Shown here: in pieces, positions 1-7,668 of the stretch | Layout: each line of letters starts with the position of its first letter | Position numbering within the stretch: position 1 is the first letter of the stretch | NCBI GenBank assembly: GCA_019114445.1 | Contig: DXFL01000006.1 | Location: 1 to 64,000 of the forward strand | Reading direction: 5' to 3' | From: Candidatus Barnesiella excrementigallinarum | GTDB taxonomy: Bacteria; Bacteroidota; Bacteroidia; Bacteroidales; Barnesiellaceae | DNA: 64,000 nucleotides | Position numbers and translations under genes: made by a program | Notes under the pieces: generated by a model | What the model saw: the letters and a program-made list of their open reading frames with translations, nothing else | The model's database searches: none | What the model was told of the DNA's origin: nothing

Positions 1-68
1 TACCTTTGTTCTCGGGTTAAATGTGCTTTCTTTTTCATTTGCAACACAAAAGTACGTTATTTGACCTG

Positions 69-98
69 ACAATCGGTTGGAATATTCCAACCGATTGT
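69..98. repeat. 30-bp perfect palindrome
   Basis: Two 15-base arms (left arm ACAATCGGTTGGAAT) meet with no spacer, so the element reads the same on both strands. Folded as RNA it would give a stem of about 13 pairs with a tight loop, and the plus strand continues TGCTTTTG, a short U-rich stretch. It could be a bidirectional terminator for a gene left of the window or a binding site for a dimeric protein. No coding sequence covers it. Confidence 0.8.
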
Positions 99-130
99 GC
101 TTTTGAGTTGCATTTTCTATTTTAATTCAC

Positions 131-269
131 AGGTGAAGCCTATGTTCGATACCCCCTCTGTATCAAAGATAGTGCAAACCGAGGGCAAAAACAAGTGTAC
201 TTGGGTTTTGCCGAGGTAAAGCCTGTGTTCGATACCCCCTCTGTATCAAAGAGAGTGCAAACCGAGGGG
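131..269. repeat. Two-copy direct repeat of about 55 bp, 83-bp period
   Basis: Positions 131-186 and 214-269 are nearly identical (differences include gtgaag/gtaaag, ctatg/ctgtg and agata/agaga) and are separated by 27 unrelated bases. Each copy holds a self-complementary pair of arms (CCCTC with GAGGG; CCCCTC 236-241 with GAGGGG 264-269) that can form a hairpin with a loop of about 22 bases. Two units without a third copy do not make a CRISPR array. Function unknown. Confidence 0.8.
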
Positions 270-366
270 AGAACACTATCGATTCCGCAATCTCGCAATG
301 TGTACCCACTCCCCCTCAAAGGGATAAACCGGCAATGGGCAAAGAGGATAAAAAAGAGGCTATAAC

Positions 367-397
367 TTTGACTTTACGCAAATAACTATTACCTTTG
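367..397 (+). promoter_or_regulatory. Bacteroidales-type promoter for psd-pssA
   Basis: TTTG at 367-370, a 19-base spacer, then TACCTTTG at 390-397 matches the Bacteroidota primary sigma factor consensus (TTTG, about 19 bp, TAnnTTTG) exactly. It lies about 27 bases before the psd start codon, so the predicted leader is about 20 nt. Confidence 0.75.
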
Positions 398-424
398 TTC
401 GCTATTTCTAAATCACGTTAAAAA

Positions 425-1090
425 ATGAAAATGAAAATCCACCGGGAAGGTAAAAACATACTGTTCATTCTTTTCATAATTCTGGCACTTTTAAACTTGC
501 CGGTATATTTATGGCTGAATATAACCTGGCTGGCCTATCTTATTCATGCCGCCTCGCTTGTATTTTTCCTCCTGATTGTGAATTTCTTTCGTTCGCCCAA
601 ACGTCGTTTCAAAGGCGATCTCAAAAATGTGGTGGTAGCACCCGCCGACGGCGTAGTAGTCGTACTCGAAGAGGTATTCGAAGATGAATATTTTCATGAT
701 AAACGTATGCAAGTATCAATCTTCATGAACATATTCAACGTCCACGCCAACTGGTTTCCGGTAGCCGGCACCGTAACACACGTGAGCCACCAGCAAGGGC
801 GATTCATGGCGGCCTATTTGCCCAAATCGAGTACCGAGAACGAGCGGTCGACCATTGTCATCAAGGCGAAGAACGGGCAAGAGATTTTGGCTCGGCAAAT
901 TGCCGGCGCTGTGGCTCGAAGAATCGTAACCTATGCCGAGGAGGGAGACCAATGCGAAATTGACGAACACATGGGATTCATCAAATTCGGCTCGCGGGTA
1001 GATGTATACCTCCCCCTCGATTGCGACATAAAAGTAGCTTTACACGACAAAACAATAGGCGACCTCACCGAAATAGCCCGCTTAAAATAA
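425..1090 (+). CDS. psd: Phosphatidylserine decarboxylase
   Basis: Decarboxylates phosphatidylserine to phosphatidylethanolamine at the inner membrane. The 221-residue protein has two hydrophobic segments (about 11-30 and 33-54), then the decarboxylase core with APADG (72-76) and a conserved His in NVHANWFP (His108). The Gly189-Ser190 pair in IKFGSRVDVYLP is the expected self-cleavage site that yields the pyruvoyl cofactor on the alpha chain. The length fits the short form of the family. The stop lies 6 bases before pssA, which makes this enzyme's substrate, so the two form a two-step operon. An ATG two codons downstream (431) is an alternative start. Confidence 0.95.
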   Translation: MKMKIHREGKNILFILFIILALLNLPVYLWLNITWLAYLIHAASLVFFLLIVNFFRSPKRRFKGDLKNVVVAPADGVVVVLEEVFEDEYFHDKRMQVSIFMNIFNVHANWFPVAGTVTHVSHQQGRFMAAYLPKSSTENERSTIVIKAKNGQEILARQIAGAVARRIVTYAEEGDQCEIDEHMGFIKFGSRVDVYLPLDCDIKVALHDKTIGDLTEIARLK

Positions 1091-1096
1091 ACGCTT

Positions 1097-1795
1097 ATGA
1101 ACGTCATTGTCAAAAACATACCCAACAGCATTACCTGTCTGAACCTCTTGTCGGGCTGTTTTGCCTGTATCTTTGCATTTCAAGGCGAATACGATTGGGT
1201 GGCATTGTGCATAGGACTGTCTGCATTGTTCGATTTTTTAGACGGTATGGCTGCGCGGGTGCTCCACGCCTACTCTCCATTGGGCAAAGAACTCGACTCA
1301 TTGGCCGACCTGATCAGTTTCGGCCTCGCCCCGGGATTCATGGTAATGTACTTTTTGGCACATGACAGCCTCTTCCACGGGTTGGACGATTACCAGTCGT
1401 GGTGGGCATTGAGCGCGCTGCTCATTCCGGTTTTCTCGGCATTAAGGCTAGCCAAATTCAACATCGACACCCGCCAAGCCACCTCGTTCATCGGGTTGCC
1501 CGTTCCGGCCAATGCCCTATTTTGGATTGGAATATGCCAAGCCGGTTTGAACTTGGAGAATAAAATTTGCGGATACGCCATTGTTCTACTTGTCATTCTA
1601 TTCTCTCTGCTGCTGGTATCGGAGCTTCCCATGTTCTCCCTGAAATTCAAAAACCTGAAATTCAAAGAGAACCTGCTTCGCTACTTAATTCTAATCGCAG
1701 CGGTCATATTCCTCGTCTTTTTCGGGTTAGCCGGACTTGCTGCAACCATAGGCTTATATATTATTCTATCGCTTCTGACTGCCAAGAAGCCCTAA
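1097..1795 (+). CDS. pssA: CDP-diacylglycerol-serine O-phosphatidyltransferase
   Basis: Transfers the phosphatidyl group from CDP-diacylglycerol to L-serine, making phosphatidylserine. The complete CDP-alcohol phosphatidyltransferase signature is visible: Asp49-Gly50, Ala53-Arg54, Gly63, Asp67 and Asp71 with the canonical spacing DGxxARx8GxxxDxxxD. The 232-residue protein is strongly hydrophobic, with several membrane segments through to the C-terminus. It is cotranscribed with psd 6 bases upstream and followed by a hairpin terminator. Together the two genes give a complete route from CDP-diacylglycerol and serine to phosphatidylethanolamine. Confidence 0.95.
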   Translation: MNVIVKNIPNSITCLNLLSGCFACIFAFQGEYDWVALCIGLSALFDFLDGMAARVLHAYSPLGKELDSLADLISFGLAPGFMVMYFLAHDSLFHGLDDYQSWWALSALLIPVFSALRLAKFNIDTRQATSFIGLPVPANALFWIGICQAGLNLENKICGYAIVLLVILFSLLLVSELPMFSLKFKNLKFKENLLRYLILIAAVIFLVFFGLAGLAATIGLYIILSLLTAKKP

Positions 1796-1822
1796 AAACA
1801 AAAACGGAACGGTTTTTGTTTT
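1795..1822 (+). terminator. Terminator after pssA
   Basis: Perfect 11-bp inverted repeat (arm AAAACAAAAAC, 1795-1805, with its complement at 1812-1822) around the loop GGAACG. The right arm is itself T-rich. It begins at the pssA stop codon. Confidence 0.6.
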
Positions 1823-1852
1823 GTCTTATCATATAAACCTAACAAAGCAAAT

Positions 1853-2101
1853 ATGAATTTTCTTTTTCTACTGTTCATTATTATTCTTTTTATCTTCATA
1901 GTCCCTATCCTGAGCATTTTACAAATAGCTCTTCGAGTTTTATTCGGAAAAAAAGACCATGCGAGGAACGCTTCTTACGGACAGCAACGCACAAACGACA
2001 AGGGACATACGACATGGTATACCCATACCCAAAAGAATAAAAAGAAAATAGATAGTTCGGAAGGCGAGTATATCGACTTCGAAGACATAAAAGAGAAGTA
2101 A
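1853..2101 (+). CDS. Small membrane-anchored protein, DUF4834-like
   Basis: 82 residues. Residues 1-31 are a very hydrophobic segment rich in Phe, Leu and Ile, and the rest is a charged, probably disordered tail that ends in an acidic stretch (EGEYIDFEDIKEK). The composition and acidic YIDFEDIKEK tail resemble the DUF4834 family of small Bacteroidales proteins, whose function is unknown to me. It follows the pssA terminator. A short hairpin (2098-2116) overlaps its stop codon. Confidence 0.7.
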   Translation: MNFLFLLFIIILFIFIVPILSILQIALRVLFGKKDHARNASYGQQRTNDKGHTTWYTHTQKNKKKIDSSEGEYIDFEDIKEK

Positions 2102-2148
2102 GTAAAGACTACTTACCCCTCTTCTTCCTGTTATTTTTTCTTGGATTT

Positions 2149-2574
2149 TTATTTTACCGACAGAATTTCGTCCACGACAAAATTGCTGTATCCCCGCCAG
2201 GGCAAGGCTCCGAGGTATTCGTTGTAGCGCAACTCCACATGACGTCCGCCCAACCGCATGAGAGAATCTGCCAAATTGGCATCATCGACCGAAAAGACAA
2301 ACTGATTGGATTGCAATGCTCCTTGATTCCCGGTACGGAATCCCTCCATAATAAGAACCCCTTCGTAAGTTTTAAAGATATATCCTTTCTTCACCACATA
2401 ATTGAGGGTCCCTGCCTTTACTCCCGAACCAAAAACAAAATAGTAACGGCCATAAATAAAGGCTCCACCTCCCAAAACAAGCAATACGATCACGATTCGC
2501 ATAATCCGGCGAAACGAACGTCGCACCTTATTGGTACGCTTATTTTCTGTTTTGTTTTCTTCTTGATAATCCAT
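2149..2574 (-). CDS. Conserved Bacteroidales membrane-anchored protein of unknown function
   Basis: 141 residues: a charged cytoplasmic N-terminus (about 1-23, rich in Lys, Glu and Arg), one transmembrane helix (about 24-46, IVIVLLVLGGGAFIYG) and an extracytoplasmic domain of about 95 residues. The domain contains KTYEGVLIMEGFRTGNQG, a pattern I associate with conserved Bacteroidales hypotheticals that are sometimes mislabelled 6-phosphogluconate dehydrogenase. I see no catalytic motif. A terminator separates it from pepD upstream. Confidence 0.8.
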   Translation of the reverse strand: MDYQEENKTENKRTNKVRRSFRRIMRIVIVLLVLGGGAFIYGRYYFVFGSGVKAGTLNYVVKKGYIFKTYEGVLIMEGFRTGNQGALQSNQFVFSVDDANLADSLMRLGGRHVELRYNEYLGALPWRGYSNFVVDEILSVK

Positions 2575-2630
2575 CTTATATATTGTTTCTATTTATCGCT
2601 TCACTCCACACAAGGGAATAATTCTCAAAC

Positions 2631-2667
2631 AAAAAAGCAGCCGATACGACCCGGCGTATCGACAGCT
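2631..2667 (-). terminator. Terminator after pepD
   Basis: On the minus strand a 13-base stem (core CGATACG/CGTATCG) with a short loop is followed by TTTTTT (2631-2636). It lies 20 bases past the pepD stop codon. Confidence 0.75.
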
Positions 2668-2685
2668 TTTAATAAATATTAGAGT

Positions 2686-4155
2686 TTAGTTCTTTACCGG
2701 TATGTTTTCGAGTACGGCAAGCAAAATATTCCAAAAGTTTGCCACAGTAGATATTTCTACTTTCTCATTGGGCGAATGGGGGTGCTTGATCGTGGGACCG
2801 AACGAAATCATATCCAATCCCGGATAATTGGCACCGATAATCCCGCATTCCAACCCGGCGTGCATCATCTTCACCTCGGGTTCTTTGCCGGTCACCTGCG
2901 GATAAATCCGCTTCATCAAATTCAAAATATCCGATTTGAAATTGGGCTCCCAACCGGGATACGCCCCGTCGAATTCCACCCGCGCCCCGGCCAAAGAGAA
3001 GGTACTTTCCAACTCCGAAGCCAACGCCATTTTCATGGTTTCGCTGGAACTGCGCACCAAAATCTGTATCTCGATAAGTCCGGCCGATGTACGCACAATA
3101 GAGAGGTTGGACGAAGTCTCCACCACTTCGGGAGCATCGGGTATCATGCGATACACCCCGTTATGACAAGCCACCACGGCGTTGATCAAGTCGTCCTGTA
3201 TCTCTTCGGGAATGAGAGTATGCGGCAGCTCTACCTCTTCGGCCTTGAATACCAAGCCCTCTTCGATAAACCCATACTCCCGTTTCAAAGTAGCGGCAAA
3301 ATCGGCCACTGCACCCATGAAATCGTCCTTATTCTCCGACAAAATAGTTACCGTAGCCTCGGCCTCCCGGGGAATGGCATTGCGCAACGTACCTCCGTTG
3401 TAATTTGCCAAACGGGCTTCGTACCCCGACACGGCCTCTTTCAGGAACCGGAACATCTCTTTGTTGGCATTCATACGGCCCAAGTGAATATCCACACCCG
3501 AATGGCCGCCATGCAAACCGCCCAACGTCAGTTTCAAAGCAATCTCATCGGCCGCCGGCGTATAGGGTTCCTCTTTGTATCGGAACTCGATGTTCACGTC
3601 CACGCCACCGGCGCAGCTCATATACAACTCACCGTCTTGTTCCGAATCGGTATTCAACAAGATTTCGCCTTGCAATTCACCCGGTTCCAACCCGATAGCA
3701 CCATACATACCGGTCTCTTCGTCGTAAGTAAAGAGCGCTTCGATAGGGCCGTGCTTAATCTCTTTCGATTCGAGAATTGCCAAAATCGAAGAGACCCCGA
3801 TACCGTTATCGGCACCGAGAGTGGTTTCGGTAGCCATCACCCACTCGCCATCGATACGGGGGAGGATAGGATCGGTCTCGAAATTGTGATTGACCGACTT
3901 ATTGGCCTGAGGCACCATATCCATGTGACCTTGCAGGATAACCGGTTTGCGATTTTCCATACCGGGAGTAGCCGGTTTGCGGATAATGACATTCCCTGCC
4001 TTGTCCAAAATGGTTTCCAAACCCAGCGAATGGCCAACGCCCATGATATACTCGGTTATCTTTTCGAGATGTCCCGACGGACGGGGAATCTGACAAATTG
4101 CGTGAAAATGTTTCCACACAGCTTGCGGTTGAAGCGAAGTGATTTTGCTGTCCAT
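2686..4155 (-). CDS. pepD: Aminoacyl-histidine dipeptidase (M20C family)
   Basis: Cytosolic zinc dipeptidase (Xaa-His dipeptidase, carnosinase-like) of 489 residues, a normal PepD length. Visible metal and catalytic positions are the QGHMDM motif (His77, catalytic Asp79), Asp116 in LGADNGIG (bridging ligand) and the Glu146-Glu147 pair in TYDEETG (catalytic base and ligand). A C-terminal His in TIKHPHSPNE fits the last ligand. The central HGGHSG segment lies in the lid/dimerisation domain. The stop of the flippase-like gene upstream lies 10 bases before this start, so both probably share a transcript. Confidence 0.95.
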   Translation of the reverse strand: MDSKITSLQPQAVWKHFHAICQIPRPSGHLEKITEYIMGVGHSLGLETILDKAGNVIIRKPATPGMENRKPVILQGHMDMVPQANKSVNHNFETDPILPRIDGEWVMATETTLGADNGIGVSSILAILESKEIKHGPIEALFTYDEETGMYGAIGLEPGELQGEILLNTDSEQDGELYMSCAGGVDVNIEFRYKEEPYTPAADEIALKLTLGGLHGGHSGVDIHLGRMNANKEMFRFLKEAVSGYEARLANYNGGTLRNAIPREAEATVTILSENKDDFMGAVADFAATLKREYGFIEEGLVFKAEEVELPHTLIPEEIQDDLINAVVACHNGVYRMIPDAPEVVETSSNLSIVRTSAGLIEIQILVRSSSETMKMALASELESTFSLAGARVEFDGAYPGWEPNFKSDILNLMKRIYPQVTGKEPEVKMMHAGLECGIIGANYPGLDMISFGPTIKHPHSPNEKVEISTVANFWNILLAVLENIPVKN

Positions 4156-4164
4156 AGTAAAAAT

Positions 4165-5223
4165 TTATTCTTCGATATTTGTTAACGGTTTCTCCAAATC
4201 GGACGAACGATCCCTGACATTGGCCAAGACCGATTCGCTTCGAGGATTATTCTTGTCACACGCCATCGAAATGAAGGCATATATTCCTATCAATACGACC
4301 AAAAGCATTTGGGAACCGTGTGCCACAAAGGCAAACGCTCCCGCCTCGTTGCCGGTAATGCCGTAATAAGAGAGGCCGGCGATAACGGCAAAATGCCACG
4401 GCCCTATCCCTCCCTGTACGGGAAGCCCCATTCCCAAACTGCCCAACACATAAAGCAGCAGGACAGCGGTAACCGACAAATGTGCCGTACTGGGGAAAGC
4501 AAATATACACAAATATAATTGCATAAAATAGCAAAACCAAATAAACAGCGTGTAAAACAAGAACCAAAATTTACCTTTCATCGTCAATATCGAGGCAAAC
4601 CCGGCCCACACGTTAGACATAAGCCCCCTTACCCGCTGTACAAACCGATTTTGGCTGCGGGTACGGAAAAGCCACACAACCGCCACGATACAAGCCGCAA
4701 TAAAAACATAGAGCCATACCGACGTAAGGACACCCTTGATCCCGGCTTCGATCGACGGATTTTCATCGAGGAACCGAAGGAAGGGCCTCATCTGCATAAG
4801 AAAAACCATGAGCGTGAGCATCGCCACCATAACCGTATCGGAAAGGCGGTCGGAGACCATCGACCCCAACACTTTCGTAAACGACGCTTTTTCGCGCTGT
4901 GCCACATAACCGCAACGCCACACCTCGCCCAAACGGGGGAAAACCAAGTTCATGGCATACATACCAAAAATGGCATTGATCAAAACCCGCATGGAGGGAT
5001 TGATATTGAGTGCCCGCAACTGCAACCGCCACCGAAAAGCCCGTGCAATGTGGCTGAACACGGCGACAGCCATCGACAAGATTACCCAAAAATAATTTAC
5101 GTCGGATTTAAGTATTTCGAAAATAGTATCTATATCCAGCTCCTGATATACATACCCAAACAGCCATATACCACAAAGCAGGGGAAGCAGATATTTTACA
5201 ATATCTCGTATTATCCTTTTCAA
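4165..5223 (-). CDS. Flippase-like integral membrane protein (LPG synthase TM-domain family)
   Basis: 352 residues with about eight hydrophobic segments, resembling the lysylphosphatidylglycerol synthase transmembrane region family (also called UPF0104). The family pattern is visible: ARAFRWRLQLRAL near 60-73, then PRLGEVWRCGYVAQREK near 95-112, and the glycine-rich GSLGMGLPVQGGIGPWHFAVI in the C-terminal half. There is no aminoacyltransferase domain, so lipid or polyprenol-linked substrate flipping is more likely than aminoacylation; the substrate is unknown. It heads a minus-strand unit that continues into pepD. Confidence 0.88.
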   Translation of the reverse strand: MKRIIRDIVKYLLPLLCGIWLFGYVYQELDIDTIFEILKSDVNYFWVILSMAVAVFSHIARAFRWRLQLRALNINPSMRVLINAIFGMYAMNLVFPRLGEVWRCGYVAQREKASFTKVLGSMVSDRLSDTVMVAMLTLMVFLMQMRPFLRFLDENPSIEAGIKGVLTSVWLYVFIAACIVAVVWLFRTRSQNRFVQRVRGLMSNVWAGFASILTMKGKFWFLFYTLFIWFCYFMQLYLCIFAFPSTAHLSVTAVLLLYVLGSLGMGLPVQGGIGPWHFAVIAGLSYYGITGNEAGAFAFVAHGSQMLLVVLIGIYAFISMACDKNNPRSESVLANVRDRSSDLEKPLTNIEE

Positions 5224-5247
5224 TTTTCCCGATTTAAAAAAATATTA

Positions 5248-5270
5248 TACCTTTGTAAGCCGCAAAGATA
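5248..5270. promoter_or_regulatory. Overlapping divergent -7 elements
   Basis: TACCTTTG on the plus strand (5248-5255, toward rsmA) and TATCTTTG on the minus strand (complement of 5263-5270, toward the flippase gene) face each other 7 bases apart. Predicted start sites would overlap, so the two promoters may compete. Neither has a clear -33 TTTG at the proper distance, so the call rests on the -7 elements. Confidence 0.45.
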
Positions 5271-5361
5271 AAGGTTTATCTTCAACTTTGTAGCGACCGG
5301 AGCTATGAAAAAGCTCTGCAAGAAGAATTTTATTGACCCGACAACAGAAAGCATACTCTTC

Positions 5362-6147
5362 ATGAGCTACACGGTGAAACCGAAAAAATCGCTGGGACAA
5401 CACTTCCTTACCGATGAAAATATTGCCCGGGCCATTGCCGACACACTCGACAATTACCCAAATACACCCATACTCGAAGTCGGTCCGGGAATGGGGGTTC
5501 TCACCCAATATCTCATAGCCAAAAAACACGACCTCACGGTCGTAGAGCTCGACCACGAGTCGGTCGAATATTTGCAAGAGCATTTCCCCGAATTGGAAGG
5601 GCGCATCGTGGAAAAAGATTTCCTCAAACTCGACTTGTCGGAACTGTTCCCCGGCGACTTCTGCGTGATAGGCAACTACCCTTACAACATATCCAGCCAA
5701 ATATTTTTCAAAATACTCGACTACAAAGACCGCATACCCTGTTGCAGCGGTATGATCCAAAAAGAGGTAGCCGAGCGTATGGCCGCCTCGCCCGGCGGAA
5801 AAACCTACGGCATATTGAGCGTATTGATGCAAGCTTGGTATGAGATAGAGTATTTGTTTACCGTCCCCGAACACGTATTCAACCCTCCGCCGAAAGTCAA
5901 GTCGGCCGTCATTCGAATGACACGTAACCGAGTCCGACAATTGGGCTGCGACGAACGGCTGTTCAAACAGGTTGTCAAAACAGCATTCAACCAAAGGCGA
6001 AAAACTTTACGAAACTCACTGAGGAGCTTGGTTGGAAAAGAATGCGAAATACTGTCGGAACAGATCTTCGACGAACGCCCCGAACGACTGTCGGTCCAAC
6101 AATTCATCGACTTGACCAATCGATTAGAGAACTATATCACCCAGTAA
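5362..6147 (+). CDS. rsmA: 16S rRNA (adenine1518-N6/adenine1519-N6)-dimethyltransferase
   Basis: KsgA/RsmA dimethylates two adjacent adenines near the 3' end of 16S rRNA using S-adenosylmethionine. From this ATG the protein is 261 residues and starts MSYTVKPKKSLGQHFLTD, the hallmark N-terminus; an in-frame ATG 57 bases upstream would add an unconserved leader and was not chosen. Motif I is EVGPGMGVLT (39-48), the acidic SAM-binding residue follows in VVELD, and the catalytic motif is NYPYNIS (104-110; NLPYN in many homologues). It is divergent from the flippase gene. Confidence 0.95.
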   Translation: MSYTVKPKKSLGQHFLTDENIARAIADTLDNYPNTPILEVGPGMGVLTQYLIAKKHDLTVVELDHESVEYLQEHFPELEGRIVEKDFLKLDLSELFPGDFCVIGNYPYNISSQIFFKILDYKDRIPCCSGMIQKEVAERMAASPGGKTYGILSVLMQAWYEIEYLFTVPEHVFNPPPKVKSAVIRMTRNRVRQLGCDERLFKQVVKTAFNQRRKTLRNSLRSLVGKECEILSEQIFDERPERLSVQQFIDLTNRLENYITQ

Positions 6148-6156
6148 ATAATCTAT

Positions 6157-6178
6157 CCGGGGAACCTCGTAACCCCGG
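6157..6178 (+). terminator. GC-rich hairpin between rsmA and mgtE
   Basis: CCGGGG (6157-6162) pairs with CCCCGG (6173-6178) around a 10-base loop. No U-run follows, so it may be a weak terminator, a processing signal or a leader element ahead of mgtE. Confidence 0.4.
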
Positions 6179-6188
6179 CTTATAATAC

Positions 6189-6195
6189 AAGGAGG
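6189..6195 (+). promoter_or_regulatory. Strong Shine-Dalgarno before mgtE
   Basis: AAGGAGG sits 7 bases before the mgtE ATG. This is a near-perfect anti-16S match and unusual in this window, where most genes lack a recognisable Shine-Dalgarno. It fixes the start codon. Confidence 0.75.
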
Positions 6196-6202
6196 GAAAA
6201 AC

Positions 6203-7552
6203 ATGGAAAAGTTTACTCCTGAATATATCCAAGACGTTCAAAAAATCATCGAGAACGACGAAAAAGACAAAGCCCGCGAACTGCTGAAAGATTTACACCC
6301 CGCCGATATTGCCGAGCTGTATCAGCAATTAAACCTCGACGAGGCCGAATATATCTATATGCTCCTCGACGGCGAGAAAGCGGCCGATGTACTGCTCGAA
6401 CTGGACGAAGACGACCGGAAGAAAATGTTGAAACAACTGCCGAGCGAAGTAATCGCCAAGCAGTTTATCGACTACATGGACTCCGACGACGCCGTGGACA
6501 TTATCCGCGAAATGGACGAAGATGCCCAGGAAGAGATCCTCTCGCACATCGACGACGTGGAACAGGCCGGCGACATCGTAGACCTGTTGAAATACGACGA
6601 GGATACCGCCGGTGGTCTCATGGGTACCGAAATGGTGGTCGTGAACGAAAATTGGAGTATGCCCGAATGTGTAAAACAAATGCGCATACAAGCCGAAGAG
6701 TTGGGCGAACTCTACTACGTTTATGTAGTCGACGACGACGATCGGTTGAAAGGCGTATTCCCGCTGAAAAAGATGATTACCCACCCTTCGGCCTCAAAGA
6801 TCAAACACGTTATGCGCAAAGATCCGGTTTCGGTAAAAACCGATACGCCTATCGACGACGTGGCCATGACATTCGAGAAATACGACTTGGTTGCGGTACC
6901 GGTAATCGACAGCATAGGACGATTGGTAGGACAAATCACCGTCGACGACATTATGGACGAGGTGCGCGAACAATCGGAACGCGAATACCAATTGGCTTCG
7001 GGTCTTTCGCAGGACGTAGAATCGAACGACACCATCTTTACCCAAACGGCAGCCCGGTTGCCGTGGCTGCTCATCGGAATGGTGGGAGGGCTGGCCAACT
7101 CGATCATTTTGGGGAACTTCGAATCGAACTTTGCCAAAAACCCCGCCATGGCGCTCTTTATTCCCTTGATCGGAGGAACGGGAGGCAACGTGGGCATACA
7201 ATCGTCGGCTATCGTCGTACAAGGTTTGGCCAACGGTAAACTCGAACTGAAAACCGCCGGGAAACAACTGTTCAAAGAGTTGGGCGTCGCCCTCATCAAC
7301 GCCTGTATGATTTCGTTGCTCGTCTTTGTCTATAACTGGTTCTTCCTCGACAACATAGCCACCACCATCTCGGTATCGTTGTCGCTGTTTGCCGTGGTGA
7401 TTTTCGCCTCGGTTTTCGGCACACTCGTCCCGTTGACCCTCGAACGGTTCAAAATCGACCCCGCCATAGCCACAGGGCCATTTATCACTATCACCAACGA
7501 CATCATCGGTATGCTCATTTACATGAGTATATGCTATACGCTCACCATTTAA
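6203..7552 (+). CDS. mgtE: Magnesium transporter MgtE
   Basis: 449 residues with the full MgtE layout. There is an acidic N-domain (about 1-130, with the helical repeats LLKDLHPADIAELYQQL and LDEDDRKKML), two CBS domains (about 133-255, including TAGGLMGTE and the second CBS region VAVPVIDSIGRLVGQITVDDIMDEV), a connecting helix, and a five-helix membrane domain from about residue 280. The conserved pore sequence PLIGGTGGNVGIQSSAIVVQ is present. The cytosolic domains sense intracellular Mg2+ and close the channel. No M-box or similar riboswitch is recognisable in the 55-base leader. Confidence 0.95.
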   Translation: MEKFTPEYIQDVQKIIENDEKDKARELLKDLHPADIAELYQQLNLDEAEYIYMLLDGEKAADVLLELDEDDRKKMLKQLPSEVIAKQFIDYMDSDDAVDIIREMDEDAQEEILSHIDDVEQAGDIVDLLKYDEDTAGGLMGTEMVVVNENWSMPECVKQMRIQAEELGELYYVYVVDDDDRLKGVFPLKKMITHPSASKIKHVMRKDPVSVKTDTPIDDVAMTFEKYDLVAVPVIDSIGRLVGQITVDDIMDEVREQSEREYQLASGLSQDVESNDTIFTQTAARLPWLLIGMVGGLANSIILGNFESNFAKNPAMALFIPLIGGTGGNVGIQSSAIVVQGLANGKLELKTAGKQLFKELGVALINACMISLLVFVYNWFFLDNIATTISVSLSLFAVVIFASVFGTLVPLTLERFKIDPAIATGPFITITNDIIGMLIYMSICYTLTI

Positions 7553-7668
7553 CAAAGAATAAGAAACGTTATCATACCCCTTTTCGCCGTATTAATTGTT
7601 TTTTTATTCGTATTTTTGTCTGCCAATTTACGGTAATTGGCCAGATTTAACCTGTTTTAAACTCAAAA

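Noticed and set aside
1-8. TACCTTTG at the left edge, a -7-like element on the plus strand
   Set aside because: Its -33 region lies outside the window and no gene follows within reach, so it cannot be assessed.
131-269. Possible CRISPR array
   Set aside because: Only two repeats of about 55 bp with one 27-bp spacer and no cas genes; CRISPR repeats are shorter and arrays longer.
2776-4185. 469-codon open frame on the plus strand
   Set aside because: It is the antisense shadow of pepD; the His/Arg/Gln-rich translation has no family resemblance, while pepD has all catalytic motifs.
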